This document shows positions 25,143 to 34,303 of a stretch of DNA of 64,000 bases, one piece after another (the first letter of the stretch is position 1; each line of letters begins with the position of its first letter). This DNA is from Geodermatophilus sp. DSM 44513 (lineage in GTDB: Bacteria; Actinomycetota; Actinomycetes; Mycobacteriales; Geodermatophilaceae): contig NZ_CP135963.1 of assembly GCF_032460525.1 (NCBI RefSeq), positions 3,100,001 to 3,164,000 on the forward strand, read 5' to 3'. The position numbers were made by a program, and so were the translations under genes. The notes under the pieces were generated by a model. The model was not told the DNA's origin, ran no database searches, and was given only the letters and a program-made list of their open reading frames with translations.

Positions 25143-26087
25143 GTGACCGGTCCCGTGGACTCCGACCTGCTCGACACCTACTCGCAGGTCGTCACCGCCG
25201 TCGCCGCCGAGCTCACCCCGCACGTCGCCGCCCTGCAGGTGACCGGGCCGGGCGGGCGCGGCGGCGCCGGGTCGGCGGTCGTCGTGCCCGGCGACGGGCT
25301 GCTGCTCACCAACGCGCACGTGGTCGGCCGGGCCCGTGGCGGGCGGGCGGTGTTCGCCGACGGCACCGAGACCGACGTGGACGTCGTCGGCGCCGACCCG
25401 CTGTCCGACCTGGCCGTCGTCCGGGCGCGGGGGGCCACTCCCCCGCCGGCCCGGCTCGGGGACGCGGCGACGCTGCGGGTGGGCCAGCTCGTCGTCGCCG
25501 TCGGGAACCCGCTCGGGCTGGCCGGTTCGGTGACCGCGGGGGTGGTCAGCGGGCTGGGCCGGTCCCTGCCCACCCGGGAGGGCCGCACCGCCCGGGTGGT
25601 CGAGGACGTGATCCAGACCGACGCCGCCCTCAACCCGGGCAACTCCGGCGGGGCGCTGGCGGACTCCGCCGGCCGGGTGGTCGGCGTCAACACCGCGGTC
25701 GCCGGCTGGGGGCTGGGCCTGGCGGTGCCGGTCAACGACACCACCCGCCGGATCGTCGACGCCCTCGTCCGCGACGGGCGGGTCCGCCGGGCCTACCTGG
25801 GGCTGGTCAGCACGCCCGCGCCGCTGCCGGCACCGCTGGCCGAGCGCACCGGGCGGCGGCGTGGGCTGCGGGTGGTCGACGTCGTCCCCGGGTCGCCCGC
25901 CGACCGGGCCGGGCTCAAGGCCGGGGACCTGGTGCTGGAGGCCGGGCGGCGACCGGTCGCGGAGGCGCAGAGCCTGCAGCGGCTGCTGTTCGCCGAGGCG
26001 ATCGGCCGGCCGCTGCCGGTGACCGTGCACCGCCGCGGCGCCATGGTCGACGTGGTCACGGTGCCCACCGAGCTGACCGGCGGGTGA
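25143..26087 (+). CDS. trypsin-like serine protease with PDZ domain, cytoplasmic HtrA/DegP relative
   Basis: 314 residues. The S1C triad is His59 (LLTNAHVV), Asp89 (DPLSDLAVV) and Ser168 (NPGNSGGAL). A PDZ domain follows from about residue 235 (LRVVDVVPGSPADRAGLKAGD). Unlike typical HtrA proteins there is no signal peptide and no N-terminal membrane helix, so it should be soluble and intracellular. GTG 25143 has GGAGGT five bases upstream, which fixes the start. Probable protein quality control or regulatory protease. It is divergent from the amylosucrase gene. Confidence 0.9.
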   Translation: MTGPVDSDLLDTYSQVVTAVAAELTPHVAALQVTGPGGRGGAGSAVVVPGDGLLLTNAHVVGRARGGRAVFADGTETDVDVVGADPLSDLAVVRARGATPPPARLGDAATLRVGQLVVAVGNPLGLAGSVTAGVVSGLGRSLPTREGRTARVVEDVIQTDAALNPGNSGGALADSAGRVVGVNTAVAGWGLGLAVPVNDTTRRIVDALVRDGRVRRAYLGLVSTPAPLPAPLAERTGRRRGLRVVDVVPGSPADRAGLKAGDLVLEAGRRPVAEAQSLQRLLFAEAIGRPLPVTVHRRGAMVDVVTVPTELTGG

Positions 26088-26222
26088 CGCGGAGGCCACG
26101 CAGGGTGGTGGCGGGGGTCGCCCGGTCGGGCGTCGGGGACCCCCCGTGCGGTGGAGACGGTCACGCAGTGCTGCGGAGTGTCGTCCGGGCGGGTGATCCT
26201 GACCTGGACGAACGGGGGGACC

Positions 26223-27149
26223 ATGCTCACGGCACGACCAGGCGGCATCGCGTTGCTCGCGCTGCTGTACGCGGTCAGCGCGGCGCTGTGCGCCGTGGGC
26301 GCCCTGGTACCCGCGTCGCCGCGGTCCCCGATCGGGCTGCTGTGGGCCCTGGCCGCTCTCGGCGCCGTCGGGGCCGGGGTGCTGTGGCTGCGCCGCGACC
26401 GGCTGGGCCCGCGCGCGCTGCACGCGGCCGTCGCCCTGCCGTCGGTGGCGATCGGTCTGCTGGCCTGGCGCTCGGCGACCGCCGTCGGCATCGTCGGCCT
26501 GGGCCCGGCGATGGTGACCGTGGCCGTGTTCGCCGCGCACTCCTTCTCCCGCCGGGCCGCCCGGCTGCACGTCGCGCTGCTGCTGGCCGCGACCACCGCC
26601 GGGGCGCTGGCCGCAACGCCGTCGGGCTTCTTCCCGCAGTGGCTGACCACGCTGGTCACCGTCGTCGTCCTCACCGAGGCCCAGGCGCGCATCTCCGGTG
26701 ACCTGCACCGCGCGGCGGGCACCGACCCGCTCACCGGGCTGGCCAACCGGCGCGCCTGGCAGGCGGCGGCCGAGCGCAGCCTGGCGCACGCCCTGCGCAG
26801 CGGGGAGCCGTTCACCGTCGCGCTCATCGACCTGGACTCCTTCAAGGCCGTCAACGACCGGCTCGGCCACGGCGCGGGCGACACGTTGCTGCAGGCGCTG
26901 GCCGGCGCGTGGAGCGCGGAGCTGCGGCTGTCGGACCTGCTGGGCCGCTACGGCGGCGACGAGTTCGTGCTGAGCCTGCCCGGCACCGACGCCGACCGGG
27001 CCGGTGACCTGCTGGCCCGGCTGCGCTCGGGTCACCCGGCGCCCTGGTCGGCCGGGACGGCGACCGCCCAGCCCGGCGACACCCTCACCGAGATGCTGAT
27101 GCGCGCCGACGCCGAGCTCTACCGCGCCAAGCGCGACCGCCGCCCCTAG
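26223..27149 (+). CDS. membrane-bound diguanylate cyclase (GGDEF)
   Basis: Five to six hydrophobic segments fill residues 1-150, followed by a GGDEF domain (DPLTGLANRRAW, then LIDLDSFKAVNDRLGHGAGD and the signature RYGGDEFVL). The intact signature and Asp-Leu-Asp motif predict synthesis of cyclic di-GMP from two GTP. The N-terminal membrane domain is a probable sensor. ATG 26223 has GGGGGGA upstream. No EAL domain or partner gene is adjacent. A terminator follows. Confidence 0.9.
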   Translation: MLTARPGGIALLALLYAVSAALCAVGALVPASPRSPIGLLWALAALGAVGAGVLWLRRDRLGPRALHAAVALPSVAIGLLAWRSATAVGIVGLGPAMVTVAVFAAHSFSRRAARLHVALLLAATTAGALAATPSGFFPQWLTTLVTVVVLTEAQARISGDLHRAAGTDPLTGLANRRAWQAAAERSLAHALRSGEPFTVALIDLDSFKAVNDRLGHGAGDTLLQALAGAWSAELRLSDLLGRYGGDEFVLSLPGTDADRAGDLLARLRSGHPAPWSAGTATAQPGDTLTEMLMRADAELYRAKRDRRP

Positions 27150-27163
27150 AGCGACTGGAACGG

Positions 27164-27214
27164 CCGTCCTCCAGGGGCCCGCGCCGAGCCTGCGAGGCGT
27201 GGGGGGGAGGACGG
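27164..27214. terminator. bidirectional terminator between convergent genes
   Basis: CCGTCCTCC (27164-27172) and GGAGGACGG (27206-27214) are perfect 9-bp arms between the ends of the diguanylate cyclase and the SDR genes, which converge here. The loop of 33 bases is long. Confidence 0.55.
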
Positions 27215-27219
27215 TCCTC

Positions 27220-28029
27220 CTAGGGACGGCGCCAGTCGTCGGTGGTCAGGTGCGACCCGGCCATGGGCCCCATCTGCAGCATCCCGCCGTCGACGGCGTA
27301 GGAGGACCCGGTCACGTAGCTCGCCTCGGGCGAGGCGAGGAAGGCCACGACCGCGGCCACCTCGCGGGCGTCGCCGGGCCGGCGCAGCGGGACGCCGGGC
27401 CGCTCGTGGCCGGGCGCGGTGGGGTCCTCGTCCGCCTGACCGGTCATCGGGGTGGCGATCTCCCCGGGCGCGACGGCGTTGACGGTGATGCCGTGCTCGG
27501 CCAGCTCGATCGCCGCGACCCGGGTGAGCAGGCCCAGCCCGCCCTTGGCCGCGCAGTAGGCCGCCGCGCCCACCCGCGGCTGGTGCTCGTGCACGCTGGT
27601 GATGTTGACGATCCGCCCGCCGCGGCCGGCGGCGACCATCCGCCGGGCGGCCCGCTGCAGACAGAGGAAGGCCGCGTCCAGGTCGGTGGCCAGCACCTCG
27701 CGCCAGGTCGCGTAGTCGGTGTCGAGGACCGAGCTGGCGTGCCCGGTGCCCGCGTCGTTGACCAGGACGTCGACCCCGCCGAGGGCCTCGGCCAGCTCGT
27801 CGACCACGTCGGCGGCCTCGGGCAGCCGGGTGAGGTCGACGTGCCGGACCTCGGCACGGCGGCCCAGCGCCCGCACCTCCGCGGCGGTGGCCTCGGCGTC
27901 GGCCTGCTCCCGGTACCAGGTGATGCCGACGTCGCAGCCGGCCCCGGCCAGGGCGACGGCGGTGGCCCGGCCGATGCCGGACTCCGAGCCGGTGACGATG
28001 GCGACGCGGGGGGCGGGGGTCTGGGTCAT
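27220..28029 (-). CDS. SDR family oxidoreductase
   Basis: Classical short-chain dehydrogenase. The cofactor loop is VTGSESGIGRATA near residue 13, then NDAG (VLVNDAGTGH), catalytic Ser in IVNITSVHE, and Tyr-x-x-x-Lys in YCAAKGG. The C-terminal YVTGSSYAVDGGMLQM closes the substrate pocket. 269 residues is the usual length. ATG 28029 (MTQTPAP) is preferred; ATG 28038 is three codons upstream. It is closest in pattern to glucose 1-dehydrogenase-like family members, but the substrate is unknown. Confidence 0.9.
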   Translation of the reverse strand: MTQTPAPRVAIVTGSESGIGRATAVALAGAGCDVGITWYREQADAEATAAEVRALGRRAEVRHVDLTRLPEAADVVDELAEALGGVDVLVNDAGTGHASSVLDTDYATWREVLATDLDAAFLCLQRAARRMVAAGRGGRIVNITSVHEHQPRVGAAAYCAAKGGLGLLTRVAAIELAEHGITVNAVAPGEIATPMTGQADEDPTAPGHERPGVPLRRPGDAREVAAVVAFLASPEASYVTGSSYAVDGGMLQMGPMAGSHLTTDDWRRP

Positions 28030-28079
28030 GGCGCCCATGCTGGGGGGACCGGGGCGGGTGCGCAGCCCGGCCGGTCCCC

Positions 28080-28253
28080 TCAGCGCAGGGCCAGGCGCCG
28101 GTCCAGCAGGGCGTCGACCCGGGCCCGCGCCTCGGCCACCCACCGCGTGTTCTCCCCCGACGGGCAGCGGGCCGCGGCGGCGCGGGCCACGCACACGGCC
28201 GCGTGGGCGATGGCGATCTCCAGGTCGAGGGTGTCGGTGTCGGTGGCGGTCAC
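28080..28253 (-). CDS. small helical protein, 57 aa
   Basis: GTG 28253 has GAGGAGG five bases upstream, one of the best ribosome sites in the region, so this short frame is very probably translated. The product is a helical hairpin-like peptide (LEIAIAHAAVCVARAAAARC, then WVAEARARVDALLDRRL). No homology is recognised. It lies directly after coxE on the same strand and could be the last gene of the CO dehydrogenase operon. Confidence 0.6.
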   Translation of the reverse strand: MTATDTDTLDLEIAIAHAAVCVARAAAARCPSGENTRWVAEARARVDALLDRRLALR

Positions 28254-28312
28254 TGTTGCCTCCTCGGGGGGTGGTGGTGGTGGGCTGGGTCGCCGAGCAC
28301 CCGACGGGGCGC

Positions 28313-29542
28313 TCACCCCACCCGTGCGGCGAGCCGGGTGTCCTGATCCCGCCCGGCTCGAGCGGCCCCCAGGGCGGCGACCACCTGCTCCAGCGCGGCG
28401 AGGCTGTGACCGCTGACGAAGGCGTCGCACAGCGGCAGCGCGGCGGCCATGCCACCGACCAGCGGTGCGTAGCCGGGTGCGGCCTTGCGCGGGTTGACCC
28501 ACACGATCCGGTGGGCCAGCCGGCGCAGCCGCAGCATGGCCGCGGCGACGTCCGCGGGGTCGTCGGTCGCCCAGCCGTCGGACAGCACGACCACCACCGC
28601 CCCCCGGGCCAGTCCGCGGCGGCCGGGCCCGGTGGCGAACTCGCCGATCCCGGCGGCCAGCCGGGTGCCGCCGGCCCAGTCCGGTGCTGCGGCCGCCGCC
28701 CGGGCCAGGGCCCGGTCGGGGTCGCGGCCGGCCAGGCGGCGGGTGAGCCGGGTCAGCCGGGTGGCGAAGACGAAGGCCTCGGCCCGGGCCCCGCCGACCG
28801 CCCCCTGCAGCAGGGACAGGTAGACGCGGGTGTAGGGCTCCATCGACGCGGAGACGTCGCAGAGCAGCACCAGCCGCCGCGGTTCGGTGCGGCGGCTGGC
28901 GTGCAGCAGCCGCACCGGGTCCCCGCCGGCGCGCTGGGCGGCCCGGACGGTGCGGCGCAGGTCGAGCCGGTCCCGGCGGCGGGCGGTTGGGTGGGTCCGC
29001 CGGCTGCGCCGCTCCGGGGTGGCGAGCGCGATCCGGCGGACCAGCGCGCGCACGGCGGCCAGCTCGTCGGGCTCGAGGTCGGCGAAGGACGTGTGCCGCA
29101 ACCGCTCCTCGGCCGACGCGGCGGCCAGGACGACGTCCCGCTCGGCCGCGCCGCCGTCGTCCTCCCCGCTGCCCGCACCCGCGACGGCGCCCCCGGGGGC
29201 GGTGCCGCCGCCGGGGCGGCGGTCCGGAGGAGCGGGGCGGACCGTCGGCTCGGAGCCGACCGCGAGCGGCGCCGTCGGGTCGCCGCGGGTGTCCGCGGGG
29301 TCCAGCCGGCCGTCGAACACGGCCGAGAAGACGGCGTCGAAGACCGGCAGCTGGGCCCGGTCGGTGACCAGCGCGACCCGGCAGGTCCAGTACAGCGCGC
29401 TGCGGTCCACCGGCGGGACCAGCTGCAGCCCGCGCGCCAGCCCCGCGGCCCGCTCCGGCGTGGTGGGCAGCCCGGCGCGGCGCAGCGCCGTCGTCAGGCC
29501 GACCGCCAGCGGGCCCGGGCCCACCGACGGCAGGTCAGCCAC
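28313..29542 (-). CDS. coxE: VWA-domain protein, CoxE-type CO dehydrogenase maturation factor
   Basis: 409 residues. The C-terminal half is a von Willebrand A domain with the metal-ion-dependent adhesion motif (LLCDVSASMEPYTR, i.e. D-x-S-x-S), then ATRLTRLTR and VVLSDGWATDD. The N-terminal half is variable and Pro/Gly-rich in the middle (residues 95-130). CoxE works with the AAA+ ATPase CoxD in assembling the copper-sulfur-molybdenum site of CO dehydrogenase. It overlaps coxD by eight bases. Confidence 0.87.
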   Translation of the reverse strand: MADLPSVGPGPLAVGLTTALRRAGLPTTPERAAGLARGLQLVPPVDRSALYWTCRVALVTDRAQLPVFDAVFSAVFDGRLDPADTRGDPTAPLAVGSEPTVRPAPPDRRPGGGTAPGGAVAGAGSGEDDGGAAERDVVLAAASAEERLRHTSFADLEPDELAAVRALVRRIALATPERRSRRTHPTARRRDRLDLRRTVRAAQRAGGDPVRLLHASRRTEPRRLVLLCDVSASMEPYTRVYLSLLQGAVGGARAEAFVFATRLTRLTRRLAGRDPDRALARAAAAAPDWAGGTRLAAGIGEFATGPGRRGLARGAVVVVLSDGWATDDPADVAAAMLRLRRLAHRIVWVNPRKAAPGYAPLVGGMAAALPLCDAFVSGHSLAALEQVVAALGAARAGRDQDTRLAARVG

Positions 29543-30470
29543 CGGCGGTCACCCAGGCCGCGCCCCGGGCGCGGGCCAGCTCCTGGTCGTCGCGGTTCTT
29601 GAGCACCGACCCCCAGCTGGCCTCGACCGCCGGCGGGTCGAGCCGGTCGACGCCGAGCACGTCGAGGGCGGCCACCCAGTCGACGACCTCGGCGATGCCC
29701 GGCGGCTTGACCAGGTCCAGCGAGCGCAGCCGGCCGACCGCCGTCGCGGCGGCGACCGCCAGGGGCTCGGCGCTGCCGGGCACCCGGCGGCGGACGATCT
29801 CGGCCACCTGGTCCGGCGGGGGGAAGTCGATCCAGTGGTACAGGCAGCGGCGGGTGAGCGCGTCGTGCAGGTCCCGCGTCCGGTTGGAGGTGAGCACGAC
29901 GACCGGCGGGTGGGCCGCGCGGAGGGTGCCGAGCTCGGGCACGGTCACCGCGGCCTCGGCCAGCACCTCGAAGGTGAACGCCTCGAACTCCGCGTCGGCC
30001 CGGTCGATCTCGTCCAGCAGCAGCACCGCCGGACGCGGCCCGGGGTGCTCGATCGCCTGGAGCAGCGGCCGGGGCAGCAGGTAGTCCCGGGCGAACAGGT
30101 CCTCCTCGGCCAGGGGCGCGCCGGCCGCCTCCGCCAGCCGGATGCCCAGCAGCTGGCGCGGGTGGTTCCACTCGTAGAGGGCCTCGGCCGCGGCGATGCC
30201 CTCGAAGCACTGCAGCCGGTACAGCGGGGTGTCCAGCACCCGGGCCAGGGCCTTGGCCGCCTCGGTCTTGCCCACCCCCGGCTCGCCCTCCAGCAGCAGC
30301 GGCTGGGGCAGCCGGACGGCGAGGAAGAGCGCGGTGGCCAGCCCCGGGTCGGCGAGGTAGTCCGCGTCGTCGAGCGCCGCACCGAGGGCGGCCACGTCGG
30401 GGACCCGCGCCCGCACCTCGTCCTCGGCACCCGGCCGGGTGGCGACCCGGCCGTCAGGGGGCGGCGGCAT
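29535..30470 (-). CDS. coxD: MoxR-type AAA+ ATPase, CoxD-like maturation chaperone
   Basis: 311 residues. Walker A is LLEGEPGVGKTEAAKAL (about 58-74), Walker B is VLLLDEIDRADAEFEAF, and the sensor is VLTSNRTRDLHDALTRRCLYHWIDF. CoxD participates in sulfuration/copper insertion in CO dehydrogenase. It overlaps the XdhC gene by 17 bases and coxE by eight, so all three are one transcript. GTG 30446 is an alternative start that would remove the first overlap. Confidence 0.87.
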   Translation of the reverse strand: MPPPPDGRVATRPGAEDEVRARVPDVAALGAALDDADYLADPGLATALFLAVRLPQPLLLEGEPGVGKTEAAKALARVLDTPLYRLQCFEGIAAAEALYEWNHPRQLLGIRLAEAAGAPLAEEDLFARDYLLPRPLLQAIEHPGPRPAVLLLDEIDRADAEFEAFTFEVLAEAAVTVPELGTLRAAHPPVVVLTSNRTRDLHDALTRRCLYHWIDFPPPDQVAEIVRRRVPGSAEPLAVAAATAVGRLRSLDLVKPPGIAEVVDWVAALDVLGVDRLDPPAVEASWGSVLKNRDDQELARARGAAWVTAGG

Positions 30471-31359
30471 ACCGGGCCGGGTCGGCGAGGTAGCTGGTGC
30501 GGCACCCGTCGCAGCAGAACCAGGTGGTCGCGCCGTCGACGGTCGCGTGCGGGGTCGCGTCGACCGCGGCGACGGTCATCCCGCAGACCGGGTCCACGGC
30601 CCGGGCGGGGGCCGCCGGTGACGCCGGGGACGCCGGCGGTGCGGCCCGCTCCGCTGCCCGCCGTTCGGCGACCACCTGGGTCCACACCGACAGGGCGATC
30701 TCCGCCGCCGTCCGCGCGCCGATGTCCAGACCCGCGGGGCTGCGCACCCGGGAGCGCTGCTCGTCGGGCACGTCCAGCGAGGCCAGCACCGCCGCGCCGC
30801 GGATCCGGCTGGCGATCAGCCCGACGTAGGGGACGCCCAGCCGCAGCGCCGCGCCGAGGGCCGGTTCCTCCCCGCGGCCGTGCGAGGCGACCACCACCGC
30901 CGCGTCCCCCGCCGCGGGCGCCGCGTCCTCCCCCGACACCAGGTCGACGGCGAACCCGAGCAGGCGACCGAGGGCGACCAGCGCCTCGGCGACCGGGCTG
31001 TCGCCGACCACCAGCGCGTGCGGGGCGGGCACCCGCGGCTCGAGGAAGATCTCGACCGAGCCGCCGGACAGGCAGGGGTTGGCCACGGTGACCGCGCCCT
31101 CCTCGTCCGTGCCCGACGCCCCGCCGGGCACGATCCGCAGCAGCAGCGGCTCGCCCGTCGTCAGCGTCATCAGCCCGTACTCGCGCACCGAGGACTCCGC
31201 GCAACTGCCGCCCACGAAGCCGTCGACGACACCGTCGGCGCGGACCAGCGCGGTGTCCCCGGCGTGCGCGCTGGCCGGCCGCTGGGCCCGGACGAAGGTG
31301 GCGTGCACGAACGGCTCCCGCCGCCGGACCAGCTCGGCGGCACGCTCCGTGACGGTCAC
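30454..31359 (-). CDS. XdhC/CoxI family molybdenum-cofactor maturation protein fused to a YHS metal-binding domain
   Basis: The N-terminal XdhC domain (FVHATFVRAQRPASAHAGD, then GGSCAESSVREYG) and Rossmann domain (VVVASHGRGEEPALGAAL, then VGLIASRIRGAA) match XdhC/CoxF/CoxI proteins, which bind and sulfurate the molybdopterin cofactor. A Pro/Ala linker at about 235-255 leads to DPVCGMTVAAVDATPHATVD and TTWFCCDGCRTSYLADP, a YHS domain with paired cysteines. It lies 32 bases after coxL. YHS domains bind metals, so a role in copper or iron handling for the CuSMo site is a reasonable guess. Confidence 0.87.
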   Translation of the reverse strand: MTVTERAAELVRRREPFVHATFVRAQRPASAHAGDTALVRADGVVDGFVGGSCAESSVREYGLMTLTTGEPLLLRIVPGGASGTDEEGAVTVANPCLSGGSVEIFLEPRVPAPHALVVGDSPVAEALVALGRLLGFAVDLVSGEDAAPAAGDAAVVVASHGRGEEPALGAALRLGVPYVGLIASRIRGAAVLASLDVPDEQRSRVRSPAGLDIGARTAAEIALSVWTQVVAERRAAERAAPPASPASPAAPARAVDPVCGMTVAAVDATPHATVDGATTWFCCDGCRTSYLADPARYAAAP

Positions 31360-31391
31360 GGTGACTCCTCAGATCGACTGTGCGCGGTCCT

Positions 31392-33806
31392 TCAGATCGG
31401 CGGGGTGGGCCGGCCCTGCATCGCCTCCCACACGCGGGCCGGGGTGCACGGCATGTCCACGTGCCGGACGCCGAACGGCGCCAGCGCGTCGACGACCGCG
31501 TTGACCACCGCCGGCGGGGAGCCGACCGTGGCGGACTCCCCGATCCCCTTCGCGCCGATGGGGTGGTGCGGGGACGGGGTGACCGTGTAGCCGGTCTCCC
31601 AGTCGGGGACCTCCATCGCGGTGGGGATCAGGTAGTCCATGAACGACCCGCCCAGGCAGTTGCCCTGCTCGTCGAAGCCGATGAACTCCATGAGCGCCAT
31701 GCCGACGCCGTCGGCCAGCCCGCCGTGGATCTGCCCCTCGACGATCATCGGGTTGATCCGGGTGCCGCAGTCGTCCACCGCGACGAACCGGCGCACGGTC
31801 ACCTTGCCCGTCCCCGGGTCGACGTCGACGACGCAGACGTAGGCGCCGAACGGGAAGGTGAGGTTGGGCGGGTCGTAGGTGACCTCGGCGTCGAGGTTGC
31901 CCTCGACGCCCTCGGGCAGCTCGACGGTGCCGTGCGCGCCCATCGCGATCTCGGTCATCGTCTTCCCCACCGAGGGGTCACCGGCGACGAACCAGCGGCC
32001 CTTCTCCCACTGCAGGTCCTCCGGGCGAGTCTCCAGCATCGCCGCGGCGATCAGCCGGGCCTTGTCGCGGACCTTGCGGGCGGCCAGGGCCACCGCGCCG
32101 CCGCTGACCGGGGTCGAGCGGCTGCCGTAGGTGCCCAGGCCGAACGGCGTCTGGTCGGTGTCGCCGTGCACGACCTCGACGTCCTCCGGGGGGATGCCCA
32201 GCTCCTCGGCGAGGATCTGCGCGAACGTCGTCTCGTGGCCCTGCCCCTGGGTCTGCACGGACAGCCGGACGACGGCCTTGCCGGTGGGGTGCACCCGCAC
32301 CTCGGCGCCGTCGGCCATGCCGAGCCCGGCGATGTCCATGTGCTTGCGCGGGCCGGCGCCCACCGTCTCGGTGAAGAAGGAGACCCCGATGCCCATCAGC
32401 TCCCCGCGGGCCCGCTTCTCCGCCTGCTCGCGGCGCAGCTCGTCGTAGCCGACCTGCTCCAGGCACATGCGCAGCGCCGGCTCGTAGTCCCCGGAGTCGT
32501 AGACCCAGCCGGTCTTGTTGGCGTACGGGAACTGCTCGGGGCGGATGAAGTTCCGCACCCGCAGCTCGGCGGGGTCCATCCCCAGCTCCGCGGCCAGGAC
32601 GTCGACCATCCGCTCCACCAGGTAGACGGCCTCGGTCACCCGGAACGAGCAGGCGTAGGCCACCCCGCCGGGCGCCTTGTTGGTGTAGACGCCGGTCACC
32701 GAGCAGTACGCGGCCTCCAGGTCGTAGCTGCCGGTGAAGATGGAGAAGAAGCCGGCCGGGTACTTCGTCGGCTGGGCGGTGGCGTTGAACGCCCCGTGGT
32801 CGGCCAGCACGTGCGTGCGGACGGCGAGGATCTTCCCGTCGCGGGTGGCCGCCACCTCGCCGCGCATCGTGTAGTCGCGGGCGAACGAGGTGCTCATCAG
32901 GTTCTCGGAGCGGTCCTCGACCCACTTGACCGGCTTGCCGGTCACGATCGAACCGACGACGGCGCAGATGTAGCCGGGGTAGATGCCGACCTTGTTGCCG
33001 AAGCCGCCGCCGATGTCCGGCGCGACCACCCGGATCTTGTGCTCCGGGATGCCGGCCACCATCGCGTAGAGGGTGCGGTGCGCGTGCGGGGCCTGGGTGG
33101 TCTCGTACAGGGTGAGCTTGCCGTCGACGGGGTCGTAGTCGGCGATCGCGCCGCAGGTCTCCATCGGCGCGGGGTGCACCCGCGGGTAGACCATCTCCTG
33201 GCTGACGACGACGTCGGCGCGGGCGAACACCGCCTCGGTCTCGGCGGCGTCCCCGGCCTCCCAGTCGAAGACGTGGTTGTCGGTCTGGCCGTCCTTGTCG
33301 TCCCGGATGACCGGCGCGTCCGGGTCCAGCGCCCGGCGGGCGTCGACGACCGGCGGCAGGTCCTCGTACTCCACGTCGATGAGCTCGAGGGCGTCGCGGG
33401 CGGAGTAGCGGTCCTCGGCGACGACGAAGGCGACCTCCTGACCCTGGAAGCGCACCTTGTCGGTGGCCAGCACCGCCTGGACGTCGGCGGACAGCGTCGG
33501 CGCCCACGCCAGGTTGAGCGCCTCGAGGTCCCTGCCGGTGATGACCGCGTGCACCTTCGGGTGGGCCAGCGCCTCGGTGGTGTCGATGCTCACCAGCCGG
33601 GCGTGGGCCATGGGCGAGCGCAGGACAGCGCCGTGCAGCATGCCGGGCAGCACGATGTCGTCGAGGTAGCGCCCGCGGCCGCGGATGAAACGGGGGTCCT
33701 CCTTGCGCTGCACGCGGCCGAAGCCGATCGGCCGGTCCGGGTCGGTGAGCGCGGGGTTGGACTCGCGCTCCTGCGGCATCGCCGAGCGCTCCTGGACGGT
33801 GGTCAT
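31392..33806 (-). CDS. coxL: aerobic carbon monoxide dehydrogenase large subunit, form I
   Basis: 804 residues of the xanthine dehydrogenase family. It carries the molybdopterin-cytosine-dinucleotide cofactor and oxidises CO to CO2. The active-site loop AYACSFR (383-389) fits the form I signature AYxCSFR, with Cys386 the copper-ligand position, which distinguishes true CO dehydrogenase from form II homologues. The C-terminal GAKGIGESA provides the catalytic Glu. ATG 33806 overlaps coxS in ATGA. Gene order M-S-L supports form I. Confidence 0.95.
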   Translation of the reverse strand: MTTVQERSAMPQERESNPALTDPDRPIGFGRVQRKEDPRFIRGRGRYLDDIVLPGMLHGAVLRSPMAHARLVSIDTTEALAHPKVHAVITGRDLEALNLAWAPTLSADVQAVLATDKVRFQGQEVAFVVAEDRYSARDALELIDVEYEDLPPVVDARRALDPDAPVIRDDKDGQTDNHVFDWEAGDAAETEAVFARADVVVSQEMVYPRVHPAPMETCGAIADYDPVDGKLTLYETTQAPHAHRTLYAMVAGIPEHKIRVVAPDIGGGFGNKVGIYPGYICAVVGSIVTGKPVKWVEDRSENLMSTSFARDYTMRGEVAATRDGKILAVRTHVLADHGAFNATAQPTKYPAGFFSIFTGSYDLEAAYCSVTGVYTNKAPGGVAYACSFRVTEAVYLVERMVDVLAAELGMDPAELRVRNFIRPEQFPYANKTGWVYDSGDYEPALRMCLEQVGYDELRREQAEKRARGELMGIGVSFFTETVGAGPRKHMDIAGLGMADGAEVRVHPTGKAVVRLSVQTQGQGHETTFAQILAEELGIPPEDVEVVHGDTDQTPFGLGTYGSRSTPVSGGAVALAARKVRDKARLIAAAMLETRPEDLQWEKGRWFVAGDPSVGKTMTEIAMGAHGTVELPEGVEGNLDAEVTYDPPNLTFPFGAYVCVVDVDPGTGKVTVRRFVAVDDCGTRINPMIVEGQIHGGLADGVGMALMEFIGFDEQGNCLGGSFMDYLIPTAMEVPDWETGYTVTPSPHHPIGAKGIGESATVGSPPAVVNAVVDALAPFGVRHVDMPCTPARVWEAMQGRPTPPI

Positions 33807-34291
33807 GCCGGGACCTCCCGGTCGGCGGGGGCGGCCGGGTGCGCGGCCGCCCACTGGATCGAGCGGACGATGGTGGCGTAGCCGGTGCACCGGCAGATCT
33901 GCCCGGAGATGGCCTCGCGGATGGTGGCCTCGTCGGGGTCCGGCTCGCGGTCGAGCAGCGCGCGGGCGGTGAGCATCATGCCGGAGGTGCAGAACCCGCA
34001 CTGCAGTCCGTGCTCCTCCATGAAGCCCTGCTGCACCGGGTCCAGCGTGGCGCCGTCGGCCAGCCCCTCGACGGTGCGCACCTCGTGGCCGGCGGTCATC
34101 GCGGCCAGCGTGGTGCAGGACTTGACCGGCTGGCCGTCGACGAGGACGACGCAGGTGCCGCAGTTGCTCGTGTCGCAGCCCCAGTGGGTGCCGGTGAGCC
34201 CGAGCGTCTCGCGCAGGAAGTGGACGAGCAGCAGCCGGGGTTCCACGTCCCGGGTGACCTCGGTGCCGTTGACGGTCATCGTGACCTGCAT
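33803..34291 (-). CDS. coxS: aerobic carbon monoxide dehydrogenase small subunit
   Basis: 162 residues with two [2Fe-2S] clusters. The plant-type ferredoxin-like motif is [16 protein letters not shown], and the second cluster comes from [10 protein letters not shown] and ICRCTGY. It carries electrons from the molybdenum site in CoxL to FAD in CoxM. It overlaps coxL by four bases, and 12 bases separate it from coxM. The start ATG 34291 gives a conventional N-terminus ([12 protein letters not shown]). Confidence 0.95.
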   Translation of the reverse strand: MQVTMTVNGTEVTRDVEPRLLLVHFLRETLGLTGTHWGCDTSNCGTCVVLVDGQPVKSCTTLAAMTAGHEVRTVEGLADGATLDPVQQGFMEEHGLQCGFCTSGMMLTARALLDREPDPDEATIREAISGQICRCTGYATIVRSIQWAAAHPAAPADREVPA

Positions 34292-34303
34292 GCCGCAGCC
34301 TCC

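Noticed and set aside
31380..33881. Long plus-strand open frame over coxL
   Set aside because: Shadow of the coxL reading frame with no family motif.
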